This document shows, in pieces, positions 35,823-47,499 of a stretch of 64,000 bases of DNA (its first letter is position 1; each line of letters starts with the position of its first letter). The translations under genes were made by a program, and so were the position numbers. The notes beneath the pieces were generated by a model, which did not search any database, was not told where the DNA came from, and saw only the letters and a program-made list of their open reading frames with translations. Source of the DNA: Rotaria sordida (taxonomy: Eukaryota > Rotifera > Eurotatoria > Philodinida > Philodinidae); contig CAJNOL010000244.1 of NCBI GenBank assembly GCA_905250125.1, forward strand, positions 1-64,000. The letters are read 5' to 3'.

Positions 35823-38402
35823 ATGATAACTCATAATGATAAAACACTATCATTGGAATCACGAGTTGTTTTAAGTGATAAACACACTATGCCACAATTA
35901 GGTAAAATATTATATAACGGTTTTTAGTGTAAAGGACCCTGCCGGATTTTATGATCCATCTCGAACCAGTGATGTCCTGAGGGTCCTAACAGTGATTATA
36001 GCACTTAATGGATATTATATGTTACCCATCGACATTATGGTCCTTGGTATGTCTTAAGATAAACCGATGTAAATTCTTTTTTAAAACTCTTTTCAATAGA
36101 GTTCTAGGTACTCTTCAATTCTCTATATTCATTAGTATTTGTCATTGCTGTCTTTCTACATAAAAATAGTCACTTTCCACAGGTCTATGCTATTTATTGA
36201 TTATAAGGCATTCCCGTGCCGTTAACCTTGTGCCACAGAACAAACGGGTATCAGCGTGAAACTTTCTCAAAAACTGCATATTATCGAGCTCTATATATTT
36301 TACAGTCAAGTTCTTTGGTTACAACAGGGTCCATTGTCATATTGCCAATTTACCTCCTAAAAAGGCTTATTTTTCTATCTAAAGAGGCTGATATATTGAC
36401 GATTTTTTAACAATATCAAACGTTTCTTAGAAAAATTTCTATGCATTGAGAATCAGCACTAGATCCCTGATTAATTAATATGGAAACCATCTATGAAAAT
36501 GAAAAAAACTTTTTTGGCCTCCAGATCCCTGGAGGGGGGGGGGGTGCGAGGATGAGCTTATAGCAAGGAAGTCTGTATTTTCATTAATGCCTTTACAAAC
36601 TTTCATTCCGAGTATGCAGGTTTGATTTGTATATGAAGCTGTATAAGAATATATGGATACCCGATGTTTATTCGAAGAGTTCATTTTTTCCTTATTCCCG
36701 TACCCCCCTCCAGGGATCTGGAGGCCAAAAAAGTTTTTTCCATTTTCAAAGATGGTTTCCATATTAATTAATCAGGGATCTAGTGCTGATTCTCAATGCA
36801 TAGAAATTTTCCTAAGAAACGTTTGATATTGTTAAAAAATGGTCAATATATTGGCCTCTTTAGATAGAAAAATAAGCCTTTTTAGGAGGGAAATTGGCAA
36901 TATGACAATGGACCCTGTTGTAACCAAAGAACTTGACTGTAAAATATATAGAGCTCGATAATATGCAGTTTTTGAGAAAGTTTCACGTTGACACCCGTTT
37001 GTTCTGTGGCACAAGGTTAACGGCACGGGAATGCCTTATAATCAATAAATAGCATAGGCCTGTGGAAAGTGACTATTTTTATGTAGAAAGACAGCAACGA
37101 CAAATATTAATGAATATAGAGAATTGAAGAGTACCTAGAACTCTATTGAAAAGAGTTTTAAAAAAGAATTTACATCGGTTTATCTTAAGACATACCAAGG
37201 ACTATAATGTCGATGGGTAACATATAATATCCATGAAGTGCTATAATCACTGTTAGGACCCTCAAGACACCAAAGTATGATGAAAACTAGTCTTCGTATA
37301 TACTATTCAATGCGCCTCAACAAGCTCTACAAAACCATATATATGGCATCCTGGTTCGAGATGGGTCATAAAATCCGGCAGGGTTCTTTTTATTTTTTAT
37401 TTTCTATTTTAGGTCTTGGTACATGGCGAAGTGAATCTAAACAATTGCAAAATATTGTTAAAGAAGCTATTTTAAATTGCGGTTATCGTTTAATTGATAC
37501 TGCATGGATATATGAAAATGAACAGGAAATTGGTAATGGTATACATGAAGCACTTGAACAAAGTCAAGGAAAAATTAAACGTGAAGATTTATTTATAACA
37601 ACTAAATTATGGAATCAGGTAAAAAACAAAAGTTTTATTCTCTAATAAATTAATTTGTTTTTTTTTCTTTTTTTTCATTATGATTTATTTATTTTAGCAT
37701 CATGCACCAGATGATGTTGAATGGGCATTACGTGATAGTTTAAAAAAACTTCGTTTAGATTATGTTGATCTTTATCTTATTCATTGGCCAGTTGCATTTA
37801 AAAATATGCCCGGAAATACTTCGTCACAAAGCGAAGATGAAAAAACACGTTATTTTAACGAAAATGTAACACTTACTGATACATGGAAAGCTATGGAAAA
37901 ATTAGTTGATTTAAAATTAACACGTTCAATAGGTGTATCAAATTTTAGTCAATCTGAAATTGATGAACTATTTAAAATAGCTCGTATAAAACCAGTTGTT
38001 AATCAAATTGAACTTCATCCATATTTTAATCAACATAATATGCGTGAATATTGTGCTAAACATAATATTGCTATTATGAGTTATTCTCCATTATCAAATT
38101 TAAAACGAGAAACTGAACGTGATGAAGATGTATCATCATTATATAATCCTGTTATTCAAGATATAGCAAAATCAAAACATAAATCAACAGCACAAATTAT
38201 TATTCGATGGCATCTTCAAAATGGTCTTATTGTTATACCGAAAACTGTAACATTAGAAAGATTAATTGAAAATTTTGAAGTATTCGATTTTGCATTATCG
38301 GATAATGAAATGCGTCAAATTGATCGATTGGGTGAAACACATCGTCGACGTCTTGTTAATCCATCATTCCGCTTATCTAATAAACCAGTATTTGATGATT
38401 GA
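35823..38402 (+). CDS. Aldo-keto reductase (AKR1-type, NADPH-dependent)
   Basis: Three exons: 35823-35901, 37413-37618 and 37698-38402 (329 residues plus stop, in frame). The (beta/alpha)8 aldo-keto reductase fold is clear: GLGTWRSES at the cofactor side, then the catalytic tetrad Asp55 and Tyr60 ([15 protein letters not shown]), Lys91 (FITTKLWNQ) and His124 (LYLIHWP). The family motif [13 protein letters not shown] and the NADPH-phosphate region [20 protein letters not shown] follow. It reduces aldehydes and ketones to alcohols with NADPH in the cytosol. The length matches aldehyde reductase (AKR1A, about 325). Exact substrate class cannot be set by eye. Intron 1 is 1.5 kb, almost filled by a foldback element, while intron 2 is 79 bp. 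Confidence 0.96.
35936..37385. mobile_element. Foldback element B inside the aldo-keto reductase intron
   Basis: A near-perfect inverted repeat of ~1.45 kb. Left arm ~35936-36544, spacer ~36545-36702, right arm ~36703-37385. Outer ends ACCCTGCCGGATTTTATGA and inverted AACCCTGCCGGATTTTATGA; inner ends CCAGATCCCTGGAGGGGGG and CCCCCCTCCAGGGATCTGG. The arms encode the same 64-codon shadow frame in opposite directions, differing at three residues (~95% at that level). The right arm carries about 75 extra bases (37268-37350). No transposase. No clear target duplication seen. Confidence 0.9.
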
Positions 38403-39224
38403 ATATAATATTCAACATGACTTTTATTATTAAGTGTGAACAATAATTGATTCTTAGTTAGAATTTATCTTATCGAATTAATTAAAAAAGAATAAAAGTA
38501 TCTTAATAAATATTAAAATAAAGATAATCGAAGAGTATCAAAAGTAGTTTATCTTAATTAAATAAAATTTAAAGCATCGTAGTAGATTAAATTTCGAGTT
38601 ATTTGATTGTTGAAGATTTGAAAAACAAATCTGGTCAGTGCGATCTCATGAGGAGCCACATTGTGAAACTCACAAACTCTGACTATAATGAGTTTATGGT
38701 ATATTATCAGAAAAAAATGTCATATAAATGAATAGATCAAAATTACAATAATTTTTATATTTGTTGCGAACGCTCTGAAACTTTATCATTTTGAAACTGA
38801 TTGCATTTAGAATCTAGTCCTGTTTTAAATTCATTTAACATCGTTATATTGAAAAAGATTTATTTGTATTGTCAGATGCATTTTTAATGCACAAGTTCTT
38901 TTCTCTTAATAATAATATATACTATACATGCCATAGGAAGTGGCAAATATCATTTTATTCTTTGTTTCATCAGTTCAACTACCTTATTAGCCTTGTTCAG
39001 TAATCTTTCAAGCACATCATCCTTTCTCTAGATGAATTTTGACATATATTATTGGATTTTGTCTAAATTGAGAATCCAATTAGTTCATATTTTTCTATGT
39101 TCATCCTATTCTGACTCTGCTAGATCAATAATATCACCGCCATATTGATTGACATCTACAATAAAATTCTGTCGCTGCATTATATACCAAAACTCGCTTT
39201 ATTTAGGCTAATTTTATTCATAGA

Positions 39225-40085
39225 ATACTTTGGAAGATTCTAGAAAGTTCCCAAGTGCTGGACCAATTTTGAGTCGAGACTTTACGCATCTTGTAGACCT
39301 TAATGAATAATGCCCATCATAAGAACGGGCTGAGATTTTCTTCATGCATAGTTGAACTCATGTGGTAGATAATATGACAATATGAGTACAAACGAGCTTA
39401 GAAAAGCAGAAGTATTCAGTTTTAGAAAATATTTTGTCAGATTCAAGATATTCATCGATATCATGATCGTTAATTCATCTGAAATATGATCAAATGTAAT
39501 TTCATTTTCTACAGAGAATCAATGGCAGTTGATAATTGAATTAAATACTCCAGCTAAATGGTTGGCAACCTTTTGTTCACGTCGAGTTGTAACTGAAAGA
39601 TTAGAATTTGCAGATACAACCGATTGAGAAAACTTCGTTGTACGGAAGAGATTACTTTATATTTAACTCACAATATAAGCACTGCGGCAGATATCAGAGT
39701 TAAGAAAAAATAAATATATTATCGTAGGAAACCACAAGTATCAATCATTCAAAGACATTTAAAATAACACTAACATTTTTTAAAACTGATAGCTCTGCTT
39801 TTCTAAGCTCTCTTGTGCTCATATTGTCACATTATCTACCACATAAGTACAACTATACATGAGGAAAATCTCAGCTCATTTCAATCTATATTGACTGAGT
39901 TAGTGATTTTTTTTTGATAGGATAACTCTTATGGCTGTAATAGTAAAAACGTTCGATCTCTCTAGAAACAAGCTAGGAGTACGAACTCTTTTTATGGTAC
40001 GCATAATTCATTAAGATCTACACGATACGTAAAGTCTCGGCTCAAAAGCTCTCGGACATTTGAGAATGTTCTCTTGTTAATAGTA
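39225..40085. mobile_element. Foldback element C (long inverted repeat)
   Basis: Left arm ~39228-39430 and right arm ~39770-40085 are inverted relatives. Shared blocks include CGAGACTTTACG, GTAGA-CTTAATGAAT, TGTGGTAGATAAT-TGACA and GAGCTTAGAAAAGCAGA. The right arm carries roughly 125 additional bases. No coding capacity. Its sequence is unrelated to elements A, B and D. Confidence 0.75.
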
Positions 40086-40676
40086 AGTTATAAAATAATT
40101 GATAATAAAAATCAGATAAAGATAATATATCATTCTATCAACAATTATTCATTCAATTCATTGTAGATATGAAAAGAATGAACTAAAAATTGTGCAAATC
40201 TCATCAGAAATTTTCTCTATAAATGTATGTATAGAAACTTGTTCAACAAGACATCTTAGTCTACGAAAGAAATTCTGCTTCCATTTGTGTCAATAGTAAA
40301 ATATATTCGAAAATTTTTCTCCGTAAAAATATATAAAACTAAGACATATGTTAGAAGCATGTATTTATCTAGAGCGAAAAGATCAATCAATTTTTCTTTA
40401 ATATAAATGAGTCAATGACAATGTTATTCATCCATAAAATAATTGTCGTGAGTTGAGCAATACACATAAATTAGAAATGAATTACACTTGTTTATAAGAT
40501 CTATCAACATTTTTTAAAAATTTAATTCAAAAAAACATTAAAAAAATTACGTCGTACAGAAATATCGATTCAGCGTCATTGACTCTAAACAATTTATCAA
40601 TTACGGCATTGTTTTACTCAATAACTTGATTATAATATTTTGTTTTAAATAATAATTCAAAATTTTATTTCAAATA

Positions 40677-41360
40677 CAGTGGGTCCCAAAATTGTTCAAC
40701 AAGATGTAATTTGGATTTTTTTTTCGTAGTCTTAAGTGCTAGAAAGAATCCAAATAGTGATTTGAATAGAGAATATTGTTGCCAACAAGAATTCGACAAA
40801 ATGGTAACCATCATGAGTTTTCCCAAAGTAGGGTTTCTGGAAAACCTAAATCCTAAGTTTTCAACGTCCAAAAGGCACAACAGAAAACTTTTTTTAACAG
40901 TCTAGAATTATAGAGCAGCCAATTCTTTGCAAAATAAGACGTCTCCGAGCTTTCTAAGACCTTCTCTCCAAAAGTTATAAGCATCACAAAAATCGCAAAA
41001 ATGCGTTTTTTAGTTGATTTTCCCATAAATTTCACTGTTTTTCGATTTTTGTGATGCTTATAACTTTTGAATGGAAGATCGTGGAAAGCTTGAAGACGTC
41101 TTATTTTGTAGAGAATTGGCTGCTCTATAATTCTAGACTGTTAAAACAAGTTTTCTGTTGCGGCTTCTGGATGTTGAAATAGCAGGGTTTTGGTTTTCAA
41201 GAAACCCTACTTTGGGAAAATTCACGATATTTACCATTTTCTCGAATTCTTGTTGGCAACAATATTCTCTATTCAAATCACTATTTGGATTCTTTCTAGC
41301 ACTTAAGACTATGAAAAAACATCCAAATTACATCTTGTTGAACAATTTTGGGACCCACTG
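40677..41360. mobile_element. Foldback element D, mariner-type palindrome with TA duplication
   Basis: 684 bp, almost fully palindromic about 41018. Ends are CAGTGGGTCCCAAAATTG and its inverse, each followed outward by TA (40675-40676 and 41361-41362), the target duplication of Tc1/mariner elements. The arms run nearly to the centre (AAAAGTTATAAGCATCAC and GTGATGCTTATAACTTTT), leaving a loop of a few tens of bases. No open frame encodes a transposase, so it is a non-autonomous element. A diverged relative lies at 14.99-15.86 kb. Confidence 0.9.
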
Positions 41361-42540
41361 TAAGTTGCTGAGTTCTCCATGTTGTGGTGAAGATTATATT
41401 TTGCTAAATCTAATCATTAGAAGATATTATTAATAGATTTCGATTAATAATTAAATTCAAATCCGATTTAAATAAAATAGTAAAACGAAGAAAATAATTC
41501 TTGTATTCATATAAAATAAAAAATTAAATATAAGCCGAATAATATACAGACAAAATCGATAAAATATTTTTGAAATAAATGTATTCAAAAAATCATAAAT
41601 AATAAATGCAAAATATACCGCATTCGTTCATAGGCTGTCATGGAAGTATCGCAAAACTTACTATCATCATATTGATTAGAATAATCAAGAAAACGTGATA
41701 AAATTCAGTATTGTTCATCTTGCTATTTGCAGTTATTTTGATCAAGTTCCTACATTAGACGACTATCAAGTCTCAAGGAATTTTTCAAAAAAATGTCGTT
41801 CTTGATGAATCTTCTACTACTTGTTTTTTTAGTCTTTTTTTTCGAAAATAGTAATAATAATTTTAAACTCATTATATATATATACTGATTATCATATTGC
41901 AATTTAATAACTATGAAACACTTTTATAGAGTAGCATCAACTAATCATTATTGACAACTTCATATATATATTTATTCCTTCAATTTTCTTATCATAGCTG
42001 TTTTTTATCAAAACGAAGAGAAAAATGAAAGATTGCCATAAACACGAGTAATATACTGATGATTAAGAAAGCTTTTAGTAGAAGCAAGAAAATACTTCAC
42101 TATGCAAAAATAATCATATAGTTAGGCAATTATTTTTCGATTGCTCTCTGTTACAAGTGTTTTTTTTACTTGGCAAAACATAACATACATCTTATTTGGA
42201 AATATTCTAAAACTGAACTTGAAACTAAACAAACAAATGTTCTGTAGAAGTTCAAATAATTGAAGTATTATTAATGTTGCTAAGTAATATAAATGATAAA
42301 AACAGACATAGTTAGTTAAATAAAACTAAAAAGATTATCAAAAATTCAAAATAATAGCGATTTAAAATTTATTTATTTATTTCTATGTGCAACAAATATG
42401 AGATCCGAAATCAAAAAGCAGAATGTTATAAAAACAGATTATCACCGATTGTAAATAATTTTTGAAATAAAAAAAAAAAGGCAAGTTTATAATAATAAAG
42501 TATATGTGTATATAAATATTCTGTTTCATAATTTAAAGCA

Positions 42541-44923
42541 TTACGAATTTATTGTCGACATACGTTGACGACATATAGGACAAATGCGTGTTATTCGTAA
42601 CCAATTAGCAACACATTCAGGATGAAATAAATGTCCACATTGAAGCTTTTTTAACTGCTCATTTGTTTCAAAATTGGTTCGACATATAGCACTAAAAACA
42701 AAAACAAACAAACACAAAAAAAATTAAATCTTAATAAAAAATCTGTCAGAACAATGCTTATGAAATTAAAAATAACAAACACATTCTAATTTAAGTCAAA
42801 AGTGTTACACAAATTTATTTACTAAATATTGTGAGTAGTATCGTGCAACCGGGTCAATTCAGGTCCCAGGTATGGGACCATACCTCGAACTCGTGTAGGC
42901 AATTAATAAGATCTCAACGTTTCAAAATATTTTTACTTTTTCAAATTGTTAATTTATATAAAAGCATAGAAGTGAAAATCTACGCAATTTATTGTACATT
43001 AGAATAGGTCACAGAAGTAGAAAGCAATATTGTTTTCTTTTCAATGAAAATTCATCTACACATGATGATGAATCATATGACAAAGTAACTGAATACATGA
43101 GTAGGAAAATGCATTATTAAAAAGGTGAACATGCATTATCATGATGAAAAAAGTATTCATCTATGTCTCTACAATTATGACTTTTGACGTCAATACTATG
43201 TTCCATTTCAGTATCATCAGAAATAAGCAAATATATACTTATCGAAATTGATCCGATTTTAGAAGCAGAAAGACATTAAGTGAATTGCTTTTATGTAGAA
43301 CTTGAGACCATATCCTTTTTTTATTGTTGCTACTCATAGAAAAAACTCAACAGTATACTTTTTCATATAAAATAAAAGTTTGAAAACCATATTCTGACTA
43401 TAAAAGTACCTGTTGGATGCCGATTAGCTTCGATTCGGGTCTTAAAAAAAAGAAAGTGTTGGTTTGGATTCGATTACGAAAAGTCGTGCCATGCAACATT
43501 TTTCTCATTAAATTATTAACAAAATAAAATCAAAATATTAATTATATTTACCATTCAGTTTGATTAAATTGATCAGGTTCTTGTTTAAATGAAATCACAG
43601 GTACAGCATCAATATTTTCCTGTGTTGCTGGTGGATTTGGATTAATTGTCATTGGTCCAGCTGTTCTCCATCCCTTAAGAAAAAAAAAACATGCAAAATC
43701 AAAAAATATTTTCATCAAACAATCTTTTTCCTATATTTATTTACTTGAAGTAATTCAAGAATAGGTACAGTTATCGATGCTGGTAAACAATAACTTAAAA
43801 TAATACCAAAAAATACTCCTAAACAGCAGATTATCATAATTAATGGTATAGCTATTAATGGTGATAATATTCTTATCCATTCCCATATTAATAATACACG
43901 ATATAAATTTGGTGCATATTCTCGACATTGTTGACCTGAACGTGGTTGAAATAAAAATAAACCTCCTATAGAAAAATAATAAATAACAATAATTGTACCA
44001 ATATAATTTAATATATATTGTAATGCATAATAATATATATAAAATTGTCTTTGACGATTTAAACGAAAATAAAGTTGATTTAGAGTTAAATTTATAATAT
44101 GCAATATTGTTGTACAACTAAATAATATTAATCCAACAAATGCATATGATTTTAATGGTGAACTTAAATAGAAATCTTCTGTATTATTGTATATACATGT
44201 TGAATGTTCAACATTTACCATAGCATTTGCTACTGTACCAATATATGTACAATTAATAACTAAAACAAATAAAAGAATTAAACATTCAACAATTAATGAA
44301 CGTCGTATAGGTAGTTCAGGTTTTGTTGGTGGTATAAGTATAAGTAACCATGTACTTAAACAAACAATACCAAGACAAAAACGCATTAATTCACATTCAT
44401 TTGTATCGGGTAATGTTGATGAAAATGAATAAGCTGTACCAAAACATACTGGAATAATTTTAAAAAACATAAAAAATCCACGTATCATTGATACATGACG
44501 TAATTGTTCTAATTTTTGTTCTTCAGTTAATTGTGAATTGCGTAATGAAAGATTACGTAATAAAAATAATAGAATTATTAATAAATCAATAAAACAAAAT
44601 ATTAATAAACATATTGATGTTATAGCTAAACGATTTGATAGATCACATTTAGGTTTATTTGATGTTAAACCAATTAATAAAAGTATTATATCAATCAGAC
44701 GATATATTAAATGAAGTAAACTGCCAGAAAATATACGGTCAAGACTATGGAATGTATTTATCCATGTTGTATCATTTGTTGTAGTTTGATTAGTTGATGA
44801 TTGATTTACTCGATTTTCTGTATTATCAACTGAACCATTACGATAAGTTGTTGATATTTGTGAAATTATACGATTAATACCACCACCACTTGATTCACCA
44901 CTATCAATAGGCGAGGTTGACAT
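42541..44923 (-). CDS. Multi-pass membrane RING-H2 E3 ubiquitin ligase
   Basis: Three exons: 43745-44923, 43552-43673 and 42541-42691 (483 residues plus stop, in frame). Residues 1-65 are polar and Ser/Thr/Asn-rich. About eight to nine hydrophobic helices follow (residues ~72-385), for example LAITSICLLIFCFIDLLIIL and LIAIPLIMIICCLGVFFGII. A linker ends the membrane part, and the last exon encodes RING-H2: CAICRTNFE, then CGHLFHPECVANWL and CPICRQRM, all eight zinc ligands present (C2-C-H-H-C2-C order). It should transfer ubiquitin from an E2 at a membrane, probably in the secretory or endolysosomal system. The GVFFGIILSYCLPA end followed by RING-H2 recalls RIE1-like multi-pass ligases of plants. 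No specific animal ortholog recognised. Confidence 0.92.
42692..43551. other. Enlarged intron of the RING gene
   Basis: 860 bp, the only long intron of this gene. Its two ends hold GC-richer blocks (42838-42905 GTGCAACCGGGTC..; 43405-43500 ..GATTCGATTACG) unlike the AT-rich middle, suggesting inserted repeat sequence. No exon. Confidence 0.45.
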
Positions 44924-45771
44924 TTTAGACGAAGAGCTTTAAATAGAAGAAACTGAAATAATAATTTTAAAAAAGTGCGAAAAAAAAACATAAATTAATG
45001 ATAGACGATGTACTTCTTCACACATCATTTACAAATAACCTATAGGAGAAATGAGTAATGATGTTACATAATTTAAGTGGGCAAATGGATATGAATGTGT
45101 CATACGGTTATAAAAAATCTGTTATCTAGTGTACTAATTTTACTGGGAAAATGAGTTTATATAATCATAGAAAATGATTTAGAAGTCAACTATACTGTTT
45201 CGCAATCTAAAGGCTTCTCGTTGAATTTGTTTGTTTTTGGATTCTTTCATGTTAAAACAAATTCCAAATAGATTTCCAAAAAAATATTTAAATGAATCAT
45301 CAAAACAATCGACTGGATTTTCCTTTTTCGATACTTAAATAATAAAAAACACTCAATTCTGCACCAAGAAAGAAAATAAAGAATATATATTTGCCCAATC
45401 GATTTCAATATGTTTTAAAAAAATTTTAATGAATATACTTTTATGGAATATCATCAGAAAAGTATTTTAAATTCGAATTTGAAATAATACAACGGAAAAA
45501 ACGCCATTTTCATACTTCATGTCAAATTACCCAACTGAATTTCAAATTATGAATATTTTGAAAAAAACTAACTTTCATAGGCTTATTGTTAACACCAATC
45601 ATTTGAATAACAGAAGATGTCATTACAATCGATATTTTAGTTTGAAAAAAATATTAGATTATTATATATTTCATGAAAAAAAAACAAGTGTAACTATTGA
45701 ATTTTTTACCTAATGAAGAAAAACGAAGAATTCGAAACAAAAAAAAAACAGAACCAGTTCGAAATGAACGT
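44924..45771. other. Intergenic region
   Basis: AT-rich. It should include the promoter of the minus-strand RING gene. No other structure seen. Confidence 0.5.
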
Positions 45772-47152
45772 TGATATTCTCGCTGTTTGTTGTACACATC
45801 CAGTTGTGATAGACTTAAAATTCAATTACAAACTCAACAAAAAGCTGAATATAGCTTTATTTGTAAATAAAAGCTATATGACTAGATACAAAAAAAGAAA
45901 ACATTAAAGTAGTTATTGATTTCTTTTTTAAATAGCAAGGGCTATTAAAATTATACGTAACGATGGATTTTTTTAAACACTTTATAATGGTTTATCTGCT
46001 GCCTGTCTTCGTCAAACAATCTATATAACAGCACGTTTTGATATATGGTATAGTCAAATCATTAAAAAGTAATACAAATTTAAATTTTTTTGAAAAAATT
46101 TTTCTTGCTACTGTTTCTGGTACCGTGGGAGCTTGTTTTTTATCTTCTCACTTGAAATTTTGATGATAAACATATTTTTTAACTAAAAAAAACTTAGATG
46201 CACTGACTGATCTTGTTAATATTCGTATCCAAAATGATTGTAAACTATCAAAGGAAAAACGAAGAAATTGTAAACATGCTATTGATGATATTGCGCGAAT
46301 ATGTCGAGAAGAAAGCTTAGTAAAATTATTTAATGATAATATCAGAAATAAAAGAAAAAAAAACCCAACCTTATGAATATTTTCATTCAGGTGCATCAAT
46401 AGCTGTTATTCGACTAGCTCTTGTTACAATAGAACAAATAGCTTTTTTTATGAACAAGTTAAAGAAATATTATTAGCTAATAGCTATTTTGAAGATAATA
46501 TGATTACTCATTTTAGTTCAAGTTTTCCTGCTGGTAATATACGGTGACTGTTAGTAAAATTTACAATAGATATATTAACGTTAGAAAGAGAAAGTTTTAG
46601 TAAAAATCTTGAAGATTTTTGACTTACTATTTACTTTCCAATTGTGTTGTATGAGAACGAGAGAGTTTTAACCTCTATATGTGAACACCTCGCTATTATG
46701 AACGCTTCTAGTCGGTCCCAAAAATCGATTTTTGCTGGAAATAGACCTCTTCTTTATGGATACCTTCTTATTATGAATGCTTTTTACTGATTCAGAAGGT
46801 GTTCAGATTGGAGAGGTTTTACTGTATCATTATAGGCAGAGCAACAATACTATTAATAATGCCACTTAATGTCATGAAAACTCGGATGATGAATGCACCA
46901 TCTGGCATATATAATAACTTAATGGACTATTTTAAGGATATATTTACAGTTGGCCCAAGTGGATTTTTTAAAGGATTTGTACCAACTTTTATTCGGCTTG
47001 GTAAAAGGAAAAACAGAAGAGACATTCAATTTTTTTTAGTATAATATTTGTTTTTATTTCTAAAATTTCTTAGGTCCACATACAATTTTAATGTTTATTT
47101 TTCTTGAACAATTGAAAAACATTTTGGTTATATACAAACAGATAAACAATAA
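45772..47152 (+). pseudogene. Decayed mitochondrial dicarboxylate carrier (SLC25A10-like), introns retained
   Basis: Pieces read in the order of a mitochondrial carrier: CCTHPVVID and, after a frameshift, KIQLQTQQKAEY (~45790-45850, repeat 1); KIIRNDGFF, stop, TLYNGLSAACLRQTIY (~45950-46035); DLVNIRIQND and RRNCKHAIDDIARICREES (~46215-46320, repeat 2); then PLNVMKTRMMN and GPSGFFKGFVPTFIRLG (46860-47000, repeat 3), and HTILMFIFLEQL (47084-47122). The P-x-[DN]-x-x-K motifs and order match SLC25A10, which exchanges dicarboxylates for phosphate across the inner membrane. It is broken by a frameshift, an in-frame TAA and further gaps. Introns are kept (46534-46835 and ~47005-47073), so it arose by DNA duplication, not retroposition. 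Confidence 0.85.
46534..46835. other. Pseudogene intron carrying a repeat insert
   Basis: This intron (phase-correct, G|GTAATA .. TATAG) is about 300 bp. It holds inverted words (GAGAGTTTTAACCTC with GTGAACACCTC; GGTGTTCAGATTGGAGAGGTTTTACTG next to TA). The AGGTTTTACTG-TA end resembles the terminal repeats of pogo/Tigger-type elements. Confidence 0.45.
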
Positions 47153-47275
47153 TTGTTGTTTGATTTCTAACCGAATAAATTAGTCAATATACCTGGATCT
47201 AAAAAAAGATCTATTTCATTATACATGCAAGCTCATAATATTCTCGCTCAATTTTTTATTTGAATAATTTTTTTT

Positions 47276-47494
47276 TTATTTACACGTACAACATCCACAA
47301 TGTTTCATGGTGGACGATTGTATATTTATCATTGTTTTCATTTGTTTTAATTGAATATGTAGAATAATTATGATGATGATAATCAATAGAAAACAATAAA
47401 ACACGAATAGATTATACTTCCACCATTGAAATAAATAAATAAATAACAGAGAAAACTGATTTTGTAATAAATCAATAGTTTCTATGACAATCAT
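47276..47494 (-). CDS. Possible small transmembrane protein (72 residues)
   Basis: A single open frame from ATG at 47494. It has a short N-terminal part (ETIDLLQNQF), a long hydrophobic segment (NLFVFYCFLLIIIIIIILHI) and a basic Cys-rich tail (MKHCGCCTCK). Topology like that of small regulatory membrane peptides. No homology recognised, and it could be chance in AT-rich DNA, where hydrophobic frames are common. Confidence 0.3.
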   Translation of the reverse strand: MIVIETIDLLQNQFSLLFIYLFQWWKYNLFVFYCFLLIIIIIIILHIQLKQMKTMINIQSSTMKHCGCCTCK

Positions 47495-47499
47495 TTAGT

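Larger units (their letters stand above)
38403..42540. other. Intergenic region with two inverted-repeat elements
   Basis: No supported gene. It contains foldback elements C (39225-40085) and D (40677-41360), listed separately. The remainder is AT-rich with an (AT)n run near 41873. Confidence 0.6.

Noticed and set aside
36216-37026. Twin 64-codon frames on opposite strands
   Set aside because: They are the same sequence in the two arms of the foldback element. Useful as a measure of arm identity, not a gene.
43755-44117. 120-codon minus-strand frame in the RING gene
   Set aside because: A shifted frame of the true coding exon, low-complexity Ile/Tyr/Asn.
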